DNA of 64,000 nt from contig NCSJ02000025.1 in the NCBI GenBank assembly GCA_002812745.2, forward strand, positions 1 to 64,000, given 5' to 3'. The translations under genes were made by a program, and so were the position numbers. This stretch comes from Scytalidium lignicola (taxonomy: Eukaryota; Ascomycota; Leotiomycetes). Every line of letters begins with the position of its first letter. Positions within the stretch are counted from its first letter, which is position 1. Of this stretch, positions 23,788-36,100 are shown piece after piece. The notes under the pieces were generated by a model. That model had not been told where the DNA came from. It worked only from the letters and a program-made list of their open reading frames with translations, and made no database searches.

Positions 23788-24894
23788 CTACGCCACATTA
23801 TCAACAACCCTCTCATCCCAAGCACGAAGAAGCCACTGATCCAAGGCCCGGAATACCGGTACACACCAATGAGCCAAGATGATGAGCGACATAGGCTGTT
23901 TCTCCTTCACGAAGGCAAGAAACTCTAACGACAGAGTCACCAGCTACGTGAAGTGACATCCCAAGTTAATAGCCGCAGAGCCACGGTGGCAAAGAACTGT
24001 CGCAAGGGAAGAATTGCCGCAAAACAAACTCTCTTTGCTTCCAGTGAGTGCCCAGATGCCGCATTCATACTTCCCAACTCGTCAACAAGCTTCAAGACAT
24101 CTCTGTTTTGGGCATTTGTTGATAGGGTTTTCTCGTGCTGCAACCACTTCACGATGGTGGCGTCCTCAAAATACGTAAATGCGGCTGGCTGTAGGTGCCA
24201 ATAGCCACGCTGTGCCACCAGAAGGACATACAGACTATCCAAAAGGTCTTTTTCTTTTTCCTCTTCTTTTTCTTCTTCTCCCACCACAATACTCTTCTTA
24301 TTCATGATCGTCGTTGTCTTCGTCGTCTTCATAGTATCATTATTAAACACATAACGCGGCGATGCAATACAAAGTATAATCTTAAACAAGGCAAAACTCA
24401 TAACCGCCTTCGCATTGCCCTTCGTGATCTGCAAGACCAAGGCGCGGAACTCCCTTAGTGCAACGGCGTGATAAGTATGCGCCATCTTTACATATGTTCC
24501 TGACTGGGGGGGTAGACAGCATGCACGGTGCAGCGCGGAAATCGCACAGATGGAGTGCATGAGGAAACTATGTGCCTGCGCCTCGCGCAAGATAATTCCA
24601 GTCCAGATGCGGGTTAGATGCACTGGTGTTAGGGTAGCAAAGCTCAGAGATGTATAATCCATGTAGTGGTGCAGGAGTTCGGAGATCTGGTTGGGCGCAG
24701 GCCGTTTTAAAGAGGTCCATGAAGATACCTAAGGTCTTCGAAAACTGTCGATCATTCTCCAAATCATTGTCTTTTGGGTTTTGAGGCTAGACACTGGGTA
24801 GTTTATTTCGCGCACATCCTACACATCGTGGTTTCTCTTCGTCGCATCTCTTATGTCGCTTTCGACAAGTCAGACACCCGCTCCGGCTACGTGA
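23788..24894 (-). pseudogene. Upc2-like Zn2Cys6 transcription factor, frameshifted
   Basis: The minus strand shows a Zn cluster CLTCRKRHKRCDEEKPRCVGC at about 24880-24820, after a TTGACAG acceptor. The expected sixth Cys is absent (Ser in frame) and a TAG follows, though an unresolved intron could explain this. After a CCTTAG acceptor the main domain reads VSSWTSLKRPAPNQISELLHHY, then MDYTSLSFATLTPVHLTRIW and SFLMHSICAISALH, the standard Fungal_trans_2 block of the sterol-uptake (Upc2/Ecm22-like) type. It has an internal insert of polyGlu/Lys. At 23937 the frame ends WDVTSRSW-stop, but one base over it continues VTLSLEFLAFVKEKQ and WCVPVFRALDQWFLRAWDE to TAG at 23788. The family C-terminus is thus present but out of frame, by an apparent one-base deletion. 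Confidence 0.65.
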
Positions 24895-25827
24895 CTGTCA
24901 AGGACGAAGTTCTGGTTTATTATCTGGGCGCATTTGTCGAATAGTAATAATAAATAATGTTATGCGTCTAAACTGTGATAGTTATAGATAATTGACAGAT
25001 TCCATACTCACAAAATTAAGAACAGCTTTGCAATGGGATAGTGTTTACCTCCTGAGAATGCAATGTACCTGAATATATTGACAATTAAGAGCTAGTGGTT
25101 TTGGAAAGTAACAAAGTTGTTATGTCTGATAAGAAATATATAATTATACACCGTCATTTGTTGAAAGGTCTCCTCAGATCCACCGAGTTCTATCGTCTAA
25201 TATATGCCACAATGCTAATGCGTCTTCAGCTTTTAGACTAGTATCAAGGGGAGATGAGCTTCTTGAGATTTAAGGCCACGCGTATTGTGTATATTGTGCG
25301 TATTGTAACGCCACGAATAACACTGCTCTATTCAACTACCGGTATAGAAAGGAGCTCAAGGGAAACTTTGAGGCTGAAGTGTAACGGACACTGGTACGCT
25401 TTCGGCCCTTTCAGCTAAAGCAAATGAGGAAAGCCATTCGAGCCAATAATCAGAACTCCAGGTATTCATGAGTTGCGTAATCGAATGCTGCTGTGCCATA
25501 CGATTGCAGTTACGACCTGCACGCAGATTGTATTGTACTGTAGCAATGTTAAGCGTACCGTATCCCCGTTAACACCAATATCCTTGGATTGATTATGCTG
25601 TACTATAGGTTGAGGCCGAGAAAGTATCAAATCACTCAATATTTGCTTCAGCCCGTACGCCACTTTAGCTAATATACTAGTATTTAGGCTTTACCAACCT
25701 GCCATCACTATTATAATTAACTTAATCGAGTTCTAAATCAATCGTATTAGTTCTATTCACTTATAAAAGACTATACCATCGTTCTTTATACTGCTTTAGA
25801 TGTGGAAATTGATGAGCATCTAGAACT
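24895..25827. other. Intergenic, AT-rich
   Basis: Nothing coding is supported, apart from a possible short 3' extension of the HET gene down to 25761 if an alternative last splice acceptor is used. Confidence 0.4.
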
Positions 25828-28158
25828 CTAGTTAGTATTTATATTTGCAATAGTAAGAAAAAGAAATATGGCATTTAAGTTATTAAACTTACATGTCTCG
25901 CCAACTACAACAAACCCCTCTTTCATCTCCCTCAAAATATACATATATCTCGCCCCGTTAATTCTAGCAAGAATATCTCCAACCCTCGCATCATCTGGAA
26001 CAAGACAAATAAACCCATTATGCGTAGCCGCCAATCTCCTTCCGGGGCCATATAGCCTCATATATTGATGCATTCTCCATAACGGACTAAGCTCCACTCC
26101 AACTCCTTCATTTGGCACCAATAAACCGTTCACAACGCGATAACTTGGAAACTTTAAACCAATTCTAACACGATCATTCGAAGGAAAATGATGCTTCATA
26201 TGTGATATTTTGGATATGGGTGTTCCATCTTTGTTTGATCCTGTTCCATGACCATCATAATTTGAAATGGATAGGAATTTCAACCAAGAAATATCCGTAG
26301 ACAATAATTTAGAACGATTACGGTGAAAACGAAAGCCCCCTTCAGCCCTTTCAGAGGAGGTAAGTGTTGGTGCAACAAAGGTTTTCCAAACTTCGTAGAT
26401 GTTGTTTAGCGTTGCAGAGCTGTCATTCGCTGTGACTGCCTTAGAGCAGAGACGGTCTAAAGTGTCTATCGAGTAGCCTTTGATATTTAATATTGGGCTA
26501 TTATTCTCATCTGAGGAGCTAAAATTATTGAAAGAATATTCTGCCACACCATACCAATGCCGTCTAGTTTCCTACCAACGCATTATGTCGACTAGATGAT
26601 ATCTGTCTTTTAAAGAGGAAAATGCCTCCCATTCACTACATAGGTCTTGTGGAAAAGGATATGCCTTCCAATGATCATATAAATTCGGAACCCAAGACGG
26701 CAGATGATGTTTTCGGTCGGGATTTTGTGCAGCACTTAAGATATTCACGTCATTCTTAGAACTAATCAGCGTATGTGCAGTTTTGATGTATATGGCTCGA
26801 GTTGACAGTCGATAATCAGGTCGTATATCATAAATTTCAGGATCTACAAGACCAAGCACTCCGAAGACTTTGTCTCGTAAATCTGTAGCTCGACACATGC
26901 GTGTCTTGAAAATAGTATCCCGGAGATCTTGAAACTTAGATCCATGTATCATCTCATATGATCCAGATATATCTGGAGCCAAATCAATAGCTTGACGGTA
27001 GCACGATATCTTCACTACTGCTTCTTGTTTCGAGATCTGCATCGTCTCGGGTGCAAGTGGCGAGAGACCAATCTTTTGAAGCTCATCTAGAATCACCGCA
27101 ACTAAAACTATATCAGAAAACTTACACTTCATGTTTCCGCAGTGCACGATCACATCTGCAGGAATAGCTACCTCCTGACGAATCCAAACCCGTTGCCACC
27201 AAGGTCGTTGAAATAAAGCTGTTAAAGCTTTCCAATGTCTCATGCACATCTCAGATGAAATATCAGAAAAAGTAGCTTCTTTTTCCCCAGGTCGCCTCCC
27301 AGGATCATTAGACAGGCTTCTGATTAGATCCATCGCCAATTCTGAATCATCACTTTCCTCTCCAAGCCAAACATTCGCAGAGAAACAAGACCCAAAAATC
27401 CTCGGCATCAATGTAACTTGCGAATTCCGCTCCAACTCATCATCCTGATTAATGCAAATGGCGTCGATCCACCAATATGGCAGTGATTCATACGATTCAA
27501 CAATATGACGTTGCCAGTTTCGAAGCGCGATTTCGAGATTTGGAGTCACTGGGAAAACGTGGCCATCCAGAATTATGGACGAAGTTTTAGAGAGTGTGCC
27601 CCATGCATAGGACATCGCATGGTAAGTCAATTCAGGCGTGCTATAGGGGGTCCCATACTTCTTGAGATTGTCAAGGGAGACATGGACCGGCTTGCAGCGA
27701 ACTGGATCTTTCAGTTTGCACCCAAACCGTCTCCTCTCAATGCTCAATATGCGTATTTGACTTTTGGAAACATCGAGCGGCTTATAGATGTAGGGACCTT
27801 GTTTGATCTCATCAAATACCCCATTAAGCCTCCCCATTATCTCATTAACCATTATCTTAAGCTCATTGTTCTCTTCTTTGTCCTCGACATTCTCTTCTTC
27901 GTCCTCAGCATTCTCTTCCCTGATCTCGGCTTGCGCTTCTTCGACCTCGGTTCGCTCTTCCTCGGTTGGCGAGATTAGCGGTGTCGACACTGTTTGTATG
28001 GGTATTTTTTNCTTGACTATAACGTCTCTTATAGTTGGAAGCTGAGGGAGATCGAGATTGGCGAGGATAAGATTCACGGAGTGCTCAATCTGCACCATTC
28101 GCTCGCGGAGAGCTTTCACAGTAGCTTCAGTGTCGATAATAACAGCCGTGTCTAACAT
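25828..28158 (-). pseudogene. HET-domain (heterokaryon incompatibility) gene with one in-frame stop
   Basis: The start at 28158 (MLDTAVIIDTEATV) was chosen over an upstream Met in hydrophobic junk. An acidic Glu-rich coiled stretch (about residues 60-100) precedes the HET domain: YHAMSYAWG, LPYWWIDAICINQDD-ERNSQV, NVWLGE and WWQRVWIRQEV are all present. The C-terminal region follows to DIMRW, then a TAG at 26572-26574, and the same frame continues ETRRHWYGVAEYSF to the end. A last intron (GTAAGT, from 25892) leads either to a stop at 25828 or, with the acceptor before ATGCTC, to about 10 more codons ending at 25761. HET domains trigger cell death after fusion of unlike strains. One TAG (perhaps once CAG) removes the last third; an N at 28011 also lies in the frame. 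Confidence 0.8.
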
Positions 28159-29681
28159 CGCGCACAATATTAGATAAAAAACAATTATACACAATGAACA
28201 AGGACACTGTAACGAGAGCTTTTATTATAACCTTTATATGATAGGACCGCCTCGTAGTAGCCAGCTATACCCTCGGTTAGGCTTTCTGTTAGGCTCCCAG
28301 GCTCCGTGAGGAGCGTAATATCTGCCTTACTAGGCTTCGAGCCTAGCTGCCTCGCGGCCTGTACGCGTCATACATCGGTGGGATCAAGTCTTAGCCCATC
28401 GTTGAGGTCCCGACTTCAATTGCCCATATCTCAACAGGATTGCATCCAAATGAAAATCTTTATATACTGCATTCATAGCAATTTGTAAGGCCTATTGAAC
28501 AGAGCCACCCACATCATCGTAGCATTGTTGGCCGTCGAGTTATTCTCGTGCTAAGCTTTGAATCATCGCCTCGTGAAAATTTATCCCGACGAAATCAAGA
28601 TACCGCTGAACATTTACATATGATTTCTTATGCTTGGAGGCGTTAAAGCCCTGACGGATGCTAATAGAATACGAAAATCCGATACATATTCCAGTCAGAA
28701 CTCCTCACAAATTAACATTAGATGGTTAAAGGTTGTGATATATAAATCTAATCATCGGACCTCAGGCACGCGCATTGCCCGACTTTCGTCGCGTGCGCTC
28801 CTATTCGTTGGATGCAAGTGTGGTCGCATCATGTTGTGACTAGATCGACTAGATCGGTAGTTGCCTGCTGTGGTTGAACTCTACGAAGCTAATATATGCA
28901 GGACCAAAAGTTTCACGATGCCTGTATTACGATAAAATGCCCCTCAGCTGCTGTTTTGTGACTAGACAATTTACAATTGGAGAAACAGCTCCTGGATGTG
29001 TTTCAAATCCGGAACAAGGCTCGTATCTTATTAAGTTAGTAGCAATATGTATTACATAAAACCGGACAGATATCGAGAAGATATTCAAATTATCACAATC
29101 CATCTCTCGTGTAGTAGTAGTTTCACATGAATGTGACACGGCAGATACCTAGAAGAAAGCTTAAATCGCCGCTAGCTGTGCTTAAATCGACGCAAAATCG
29201 TCGGGTACTGGACACGCCTGGACTAATTTGTTAGTAATCTGACTATCCTGCCATGTCCCGTAATTGAACGCCAAAACGCGTTCTGTTATATAGATCTCAT
29301 AGTATGAAGTTGAAGCTATTCGTAACCACTTTAAAGACAATTTTTACCTAAAATGACTACTAGAATCCATGTTCATGTGGCCCGAGCCCTCCAGAAGCGT
29401 TATCTACTAATATACCTACATTTTTTGCTTCAATCCAAGCTTTGAAAAGTTGCCAGATAACAAGGATATAATTGATTACATTGTGCGATCCCTTGTTGCC
29501 ATACTAATTTGTATGTGAGGCCAAGATACGGAGTAGTGTTAGGACGTAGAGTGTCTGGAGTGGTCAGAGTGGAGGGACGGAGAAAGGCGGAGGGTGCAAC
29601 TACAGCATACCGCCTCGACGTTTGCGATGTCTTCTAAGATAAACCTAATTTTTTTCGTTCCTCTACTAATCTATAGAAGTA
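28159..29681. other. Intergenic, no gene seen
   Basis: A GC-richer patch at 28240-28420 has short palindromic words (TAGGCTTCGAGCCTA at about 28334) but no coding or RNA-gene structure that I can defend. The rest is AT-rich. Confidence 0.4.
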
Positions 29682-29717
29682 TTGTTGAAGGCAAAACTCT
29701 ACATCAAAGATAACGCT

Positions 29718-31399
29718 ATGAGCCAGCAAAGAATAACGATTTTCTTCCCGCGCATTTCGATTAAAAGAACTTTGCCTGATAAGAGAAGCCATTTCCTCGA
29801 GTTGCCGTACAAAATTCGTTGTCAGATCTATTTCGAAGCCGGCATGGTGTCTGGAATGACCATCGACATGAATTACTGGAGCACAAATAAAGGGCCGGAT
29901 ATAAATACTGAACCTTTCAGCACACGGGATACCTGGTTATCCACCTCCCACTGGACCTTTTTGCCGTGTGCCACTCCGTCCACGATGAACTCATGCAGAT
30001 CTTGTATGGCGAAAACCGCCTTGCAATCACACGAAAAGCTCCTCGAGGCTTGAAAATATTGGAGCGGTTTAGTGACGTAACAATTCGGAAAATGAGGCAT
30101 CTCATTATTCAACTCAATCTCGAAGGCTGCTTTCACAGATATTGGAGCATCAAGGAACGCAGATGTGGCAACGGTTACGGCATATGTCCTTGTTTAAGTC
30201 TGCTCAACAATTCGAAATATAATCCGCCATTGAGTAATGAATTGGCTGCATTTAAAGTTTTCGCCCCTCAATAGCGACGCATCTGTACGCAGCTTGCGAA
30301 TGCGCAACCTAATGAGCTGGTACTATATGTTCTCTGCGACTGCGCAAATCTTGAGATGGCCGAGATGATAGTCAGACCATTGCTCTAGATACAGAAGTTA
30401 CAAGACTGTGGACTCCAGCTCGCTCAACAGTACAACGAAGAATTGCAAACACTGGCACAAGATACAGCTCTACAGCTGACTGGCCGCGCAATCCCTCCTC
30501 CCTTGCTACCGTTCCGGTTCTTTGATCTACCGAAAGAGATTCAGCTCCGGATTCTTGAAAATACATCACTGATATCTCTTGGAGACGTTATTTGTGAACG
30601 GAATCATGGTCGCAATCGAATGCTCTTCGGGGAAAGTTGTAATACCCGGAGATCAATCTATGATGATAGAGGTCATAATAGAGAATTCCTAAAATGTTTT
30701 TACAAGAGTGGTCATTCTGCCTTCAACTTCTGCTGTGAGTACAATGGACTTAACTTTCCCCATTCATTCTTCCTCGTCAGTCGTTCATTCAAGGAGTTGT
30801 CCACTTTTGTGTTCTACAGCCAGAACTGATTCAGAGTCTCTATGGAAGAGCTGCAGCCCTCACTTGCTGAAGACGAATACTCTAAGACGTCGATCCGACT
30901 CGCTCTCTCGAATTTCCCGCGAGGCTCTATCCAACTTCTCACCTATTTATGCCTTAATTTCGATTCTTATGGTAGCTCGGGGCGATTAGAGATTCTTCAA
31001 CCAACTCATCCAGGATTTCAGAATTGGATTGATATAACCTCTCTGCTCTCTGCACATGCAAATCTCCCAAATCTGCACCTTGAAATTAAGTTCTCGGAGA
31101 AGTGGTATCCGAAGCCCCGAAATACCTTACCGGATCCAGATCCCGTATATGAGAAATATATGCGAGATACATACGAGGGGGTAATAGGGCAGATGAGAGT
31201 CTTTAAAGGCTTGAAGAATTTCTTCGTTCATATGAATTGGGGCACAAGTAGTACGGGGAAATTGGGAAGGATCTTTGGGGAAAGGGACGGAAGGAGGATG
31301 GTAGAAGAGTGGTTAGAGAAGATGGTTATGGGGAGCGGATATGATGCCTGGAGTTGTGGAAAAGAGGGATGTCATAATCCCGACAGTTTTGACTATTAA
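29718..31399 (+). pseudogene. F-box-type protein gene, decayed
   Basis: The start MSQQRITIFFPRISIK leads to HFLELPYKIRCQIYFEAG, the opening block of a common ascomycete F-box-like family. The frame then shifts near 29935, and the family sequence resumes as LPLDLFAVCHSVHDELMQILYG to a TAG near 30271. A third stretch continues in another frame with a TAG near 30387, then QTLAQDTALQLTGR and a second F-box-like block RFFDLPKEIQLRILENTS. A TGA at 30827-30829 interrupts FYSQN-x-FRVS, and the frame runs on to the TAA at 31397-31399. F-box proteins recruit substrates to SCF ubiquitin ligases. With at least two frameshifts and three stops this one is dead. Confidence 0.62.
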
Positions 31400-33127
31400 G
31401 TCTACCAGAGAAGATAGACAGTAGATGGTCATGTGTGGTTTATTACGGTCAATCCTTAGTGTCCAATACCCCATACAGTTATCTGGACCTAGCCCATCCC
31501 ACTTGCATCACTTTAAAATTTAAAATTCTCTTTCGATGTATAAGATATATATATTTAAAATCTTATATAACTTTTATTTGGTTTGTATCCATTATTTACT
31601 CTCCGTGGACCCCTATAACCACGTGATCTAGGTCGGCTTTTCCTGCTATCAAAGAATATGGCAGCGATAGCAGCGCAATTACATACAGAATACTCCGTAT
31701 GTGAGGTTCCGTAATTAATCCGAACTATAATTGTTCCTAATTCTTAGATTGCGCTACTATACATATAACATTGAGAAGTGGCAAACATATTATCACTCGC
31801 TGAAATCCTTACGCCAGCCAGTAAAACACTGATTTCAGCTAATGGATCGGTTTTCATTTCCCCATGAAGTTTGCCAGGTATTGAGGAACTTCTTTGCGTT
31901 GATCTTGTGTTCCATGATTACGACTTCTGTTGTCTCGTCCGATGGAAGAGATAGCAGCTTCCCGGTGATAGTTGGCGGATCGTTGAGATATTTGGCGAGC
32001 ATCACTGGGTCACTTCTGTTTCCAATGCTTGCTTGGTATGAGTCCATTGGATTCTCAATTAATAATTTCAGGGTAAGAGGTTCACTACCTGTCATTATCA
32101 TCGCTAAGAGTCGCTGAAGGATCCGATTTCGCAGACATGGTGGATATGTTAGGCTTCGCGGGTGATATATGATCGCTTGCACCTTGGTTTTGTTTGCGAT
32201 GATCAAAATTGCACTTACATCTGAAATCCATTGAAAAGCAGAGACGATGCTTAATATAATATTTCCATTGCTCTCCAATTTCGAGCATAAAATTTTCAAA
32301 GCTTTTCGATCAAGAGCACATCTTTTGCAGTACACAAAATTGAGCGTCCAAGGAACCACCGCAGTGAGGCAAAGGAGCTTTCTTGAAGACAGCTGTATCA
32401 CCACATCTGTGCTCTCTTGATCTGACTGGCTGCGTTTGAGAACCAGGGTGCAGTGAAATCACTGACCCGGCCGGACCAGTAAGATTCATAAGCACAGTCG
32501 TGCTTTGGTCAGTCCAGCCTCGCTCAAGAACCTCCAACTTGATCGCGCACATTGAATTTTCCTCACCCAGATACAACAATGAACTTTGATTTTCAGCTCA
32601 GAATCTCCTCACCGCATCAGGAGGTATATAGTCTCAAGTATCTGGGCCATTTTTTATTGTCCCCGGTCTTAGGCGCCCCTCCGTGAAGGAAATCCTTCCT
32701 AGGAGCATTTCATCTACCCGGAATTTCCTTCGATTATTCCCGCTGCGAAACAACCTCCACACTTGCTAGCTTGTTATTGACAGCGAGAACTACTCAATAA
32801 TGACATATTAACGAAGTGAATAACTGGATGACGACACCTTCCACGGAGGTTGAGCAACGAGACTCCGACGTTGATGGCATAGCCTGGGATCACGATCTTG
32901 ACAACCTTGAACTTTCTATCGCGTTTTAACACACTATTGATTCCGACACAAAGATCCCCCTGCGATCTTAAGAACACCATCCTTCATTTTTCTACCGAAA
33001 GATTTTCCGTATTATAGCCTATAGGCTTCCAACAGAAAGTCCAGGAATTTCTCCATCGAACCTTGCTTTGGCAGCAGCAGCCAGCAATAAGAAACAATAT
33101 CAGAGTACCGTTCTGATCAAATTAAAC
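31400..33127. other. Intergenic with unassigned minus-strand ORFs
   Basis: A 189-residue minus frame at 32404-31835 (contains CKRCALDRKAL) overlaps another frame at 32579-32085 that is broken only by one TGA near 32308. Neither matches a family I know, and at most one is real. From 32600 to 33127 the sequence is upstream of the C2H2 gene, pyrimidine-rich with no obvious TATA box. Confidence 0.35.
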
Positions 33128-36100
33128 ATGGATCCCACCAACGGGGCATTGTCTGATCAAACCGATGCTCAGGTTCAGTCCGATACGAACTTACATAACC
33201 AAAATCTCGTGGAACTCTTCCGAAACCTGGGTGGCCCACCCGTTGCCAAGTTAGCAACGTCGCCTCAGCCTCAGCCCCAGCCTCAGATCCAGCTTGACGG
33301 CGCTGTCATCGATATGCCTGATCAGGATGATGCTGAGAATAATAAAGATGATGGTACTTCTGACCCTGGTCCACAAGGTGACGCCCATAAATGGCAGTCG
33401 CAGACCGATAATTATCAATGGACAGAGACCCGAACGCCCAAAGTGATAGATGGGGAAACATTGTCCTTTGAAACCCAAAAGGAGAATCGGATTCCCGAGG
33501 AATCTCACGACATGATGTTCAGCCAGGGATTTGAGCGGGACGGTTCAAGAACACCCCCTCTCTTCACCTACCACACATACCCACCACCAGAAGACATTGT
33601 CTACCCAGCATACCCACACAACCAACCATACCGACCAGTCGCTGAGCGACAACACAGCTACGGGGACTACCTCACACAAATCCCCGTCACTTTACCGTCA
33701 ACTTTACCCTCAATGATGCACTTCCAAGATGCCATCAAGCGGGAAGGGGGCTCAACTAATGATGCGCCTCTACACCCCAAGACTATTATTGACCCGAAAC
33801 TCGAGGCATTTTCACTGGATCGAGAACATCAAGGTACTCTCCAGACTGGATCCGGTCCTCGATACTGGCAATCAAATGAATCGGATATAAGGCTGTTCTC
33901 CCATCATAGTCTTGCATCGAACTCAATATATAGAACCGCCACCAGAATGAGTCCTGATAATGCCACCGTTTACAGTGCTGATATGACAAAACGTGAACAA
34001 GATTACCGAAGTTTCGTCGCACCTAATCTTAGTACCCATCTAGAATTAAGTGACCTGTTGCAACCACATGACGCCAGAACCAATGATACATTGGCTCCAG
34101 TTCCGACGGCGACCGTGTCAAACGCCTCCAGCTTGGTATGCAAAGAGTGCAACAAATCAGTTAAAACAAAATCTGAGTTGAGGTATGGATATTTGAGCTC
34201 CCTCTTTGAAGTCAGTACTAACTGTATAACAGGGAGCATCAAATACGATATCACACACCTTTTAAGTGTTCTCATCCAGGCTGCACCTGGTATCTTGGAT
34301 TTAGTACTGCTTACGATCTCCAAAGGCATATTAATTCTAAGCATATCAAGAGGTACCGTTGCCCAATTCCCGGTTGTAGATCCACCTGGCCGCGATTGGA
34401 TAATTTAAGAACCCATATCAAGCGTCTTCACAAAGAGTATTGGGTATTCGATCAGTACCGCGAAATTCTGATCCAACAGTAAGCTGAAGTCTTAGTACCT
34501 TAAGTAAGTCCGATAAAAGCTAATGTAATCTAAAATCCAGGGCAGAGATTATTCATATGAAAACACCGGTATTCCTCTTGGACAGTAGAACTCTTCAATA
34601 CTGACTAAAATTTTGGATAGTTCCCATCTCAGTCAGATATTTATGACAATAAAACGATATTGGAAGGCATTCAAGGCCCAGAAAGAATCGAAAAATGGCT
34701 TTTGAGTCTGGGCAAAGTAACAAGACAAAATGATGTCTCTGCTGCCGATGCTACGTTGCCAGCAAGCTTGGGACATCAGCAGGCGACTATTGGCCATGAA
34801 AATTTCACACCTCAAGAAGATGCCCATCCGTTCCCAGATGCCAAGGTGGACAGCCCACTCAACAAAAAGAATGATGTTTATTCGGCACACATTGAATTTG
34901 AAGACGTGTCTCATGTACCCAAAATAGTAATGCAAGAAGAAATTCCTTTCACGGATTCTGGATACGCTTCTGGACCCAAACCGAACTACTCACCAAACAT
35001 TGAATCCTTACTTGAGAAATCACAATACTGTTCTGCTCCTAAATTGTCGACTGCAGGAGACGACGTAAACAATGAAGATACCACAACATCATACACAGCA
35101 ACAACTTCCGTAGGCCCGTCGCATACTCATTATTATATCACTGAGCTGTGTAATGATATCTACAGCAAAATTGGACATTACTTCGACGTTAAATTATGGA
35201 GCAATATATCTAAGGCTCTTCCAGGGTTACTAAAATCTTTGGCGATTAGGATTGGTTACGGCTCTTCAGCACAAGAGAATAAAGAAATAATGTACTTTAT
35301 TCATAAACGAAACAAGTGAGTCATTTGAGTTGAAAAAGGTTCCAAGATGATTTATGCTGATGCAGTCTGTGAGGGAAATTGCTGTGCGACTCGAATCGTT
35401 ATTTTGCCATGAAGAGGATGAGAAGGCTAATGGTAGCGGAAAGAATCGTGAAGGAATGTCTCTCCTTGACAAGATGAATATGTGGGATAGGAAATCTGGG
35501 GAAGACTATTCGATCAATGATATCGAAGATCTATACAAGGGAGTGAAGGATTATGAAGATGAATCCATTAATGTGGTCGACTTATCTTTGTATCACCGGA
35601 CTATTTTCAACAGCACAGCCTACGAATGGTTTCTTGCGAACTTGAGGAAGGAATCTGTTCTTTCATTGAGCGAGAAACAACCGCGCGTTATGGCTGAGAT
35701 TAGCCAAGAAATATTGAACAAACTTCCAACCGGTACAATGAGCAAACACGGACCTGTTAATATTCATGAAGTTGAGTTTCTGCTTCAGTGGGAAGGCACC
35801 ACTAGAAAACAGCTCGAACAGAAGCTCTATGAGGGACTAATCGGATCCGGACGACCATCTGTCAGTTCTACTATTGTGACAGGTTCTCCGGAAGCAGCCC
35901 AGGCATTAACCATCAGGCAATATCTAGACCAAACGTGGCCTACAACTGGACTACAGCTTTTAGATGTTCTTCAGAAAACGGTTACCAATCCTGATCACCG
36001 CTATAATGGTAAGACAATCTGTAGCACAATTTTAAGGTAGTTAGTGCTAATAAGGATATGTAGTTATGTTTCCGGACGAGACTCGACTTGAGGCCATAAT

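Noticed and set aside
31835..32579. A 189-codon minus frame and an overlapping frame broken by one TGA
   Set aside because: No family is recognised and the two exclude each other; kept only as a note in the intergenic entry.
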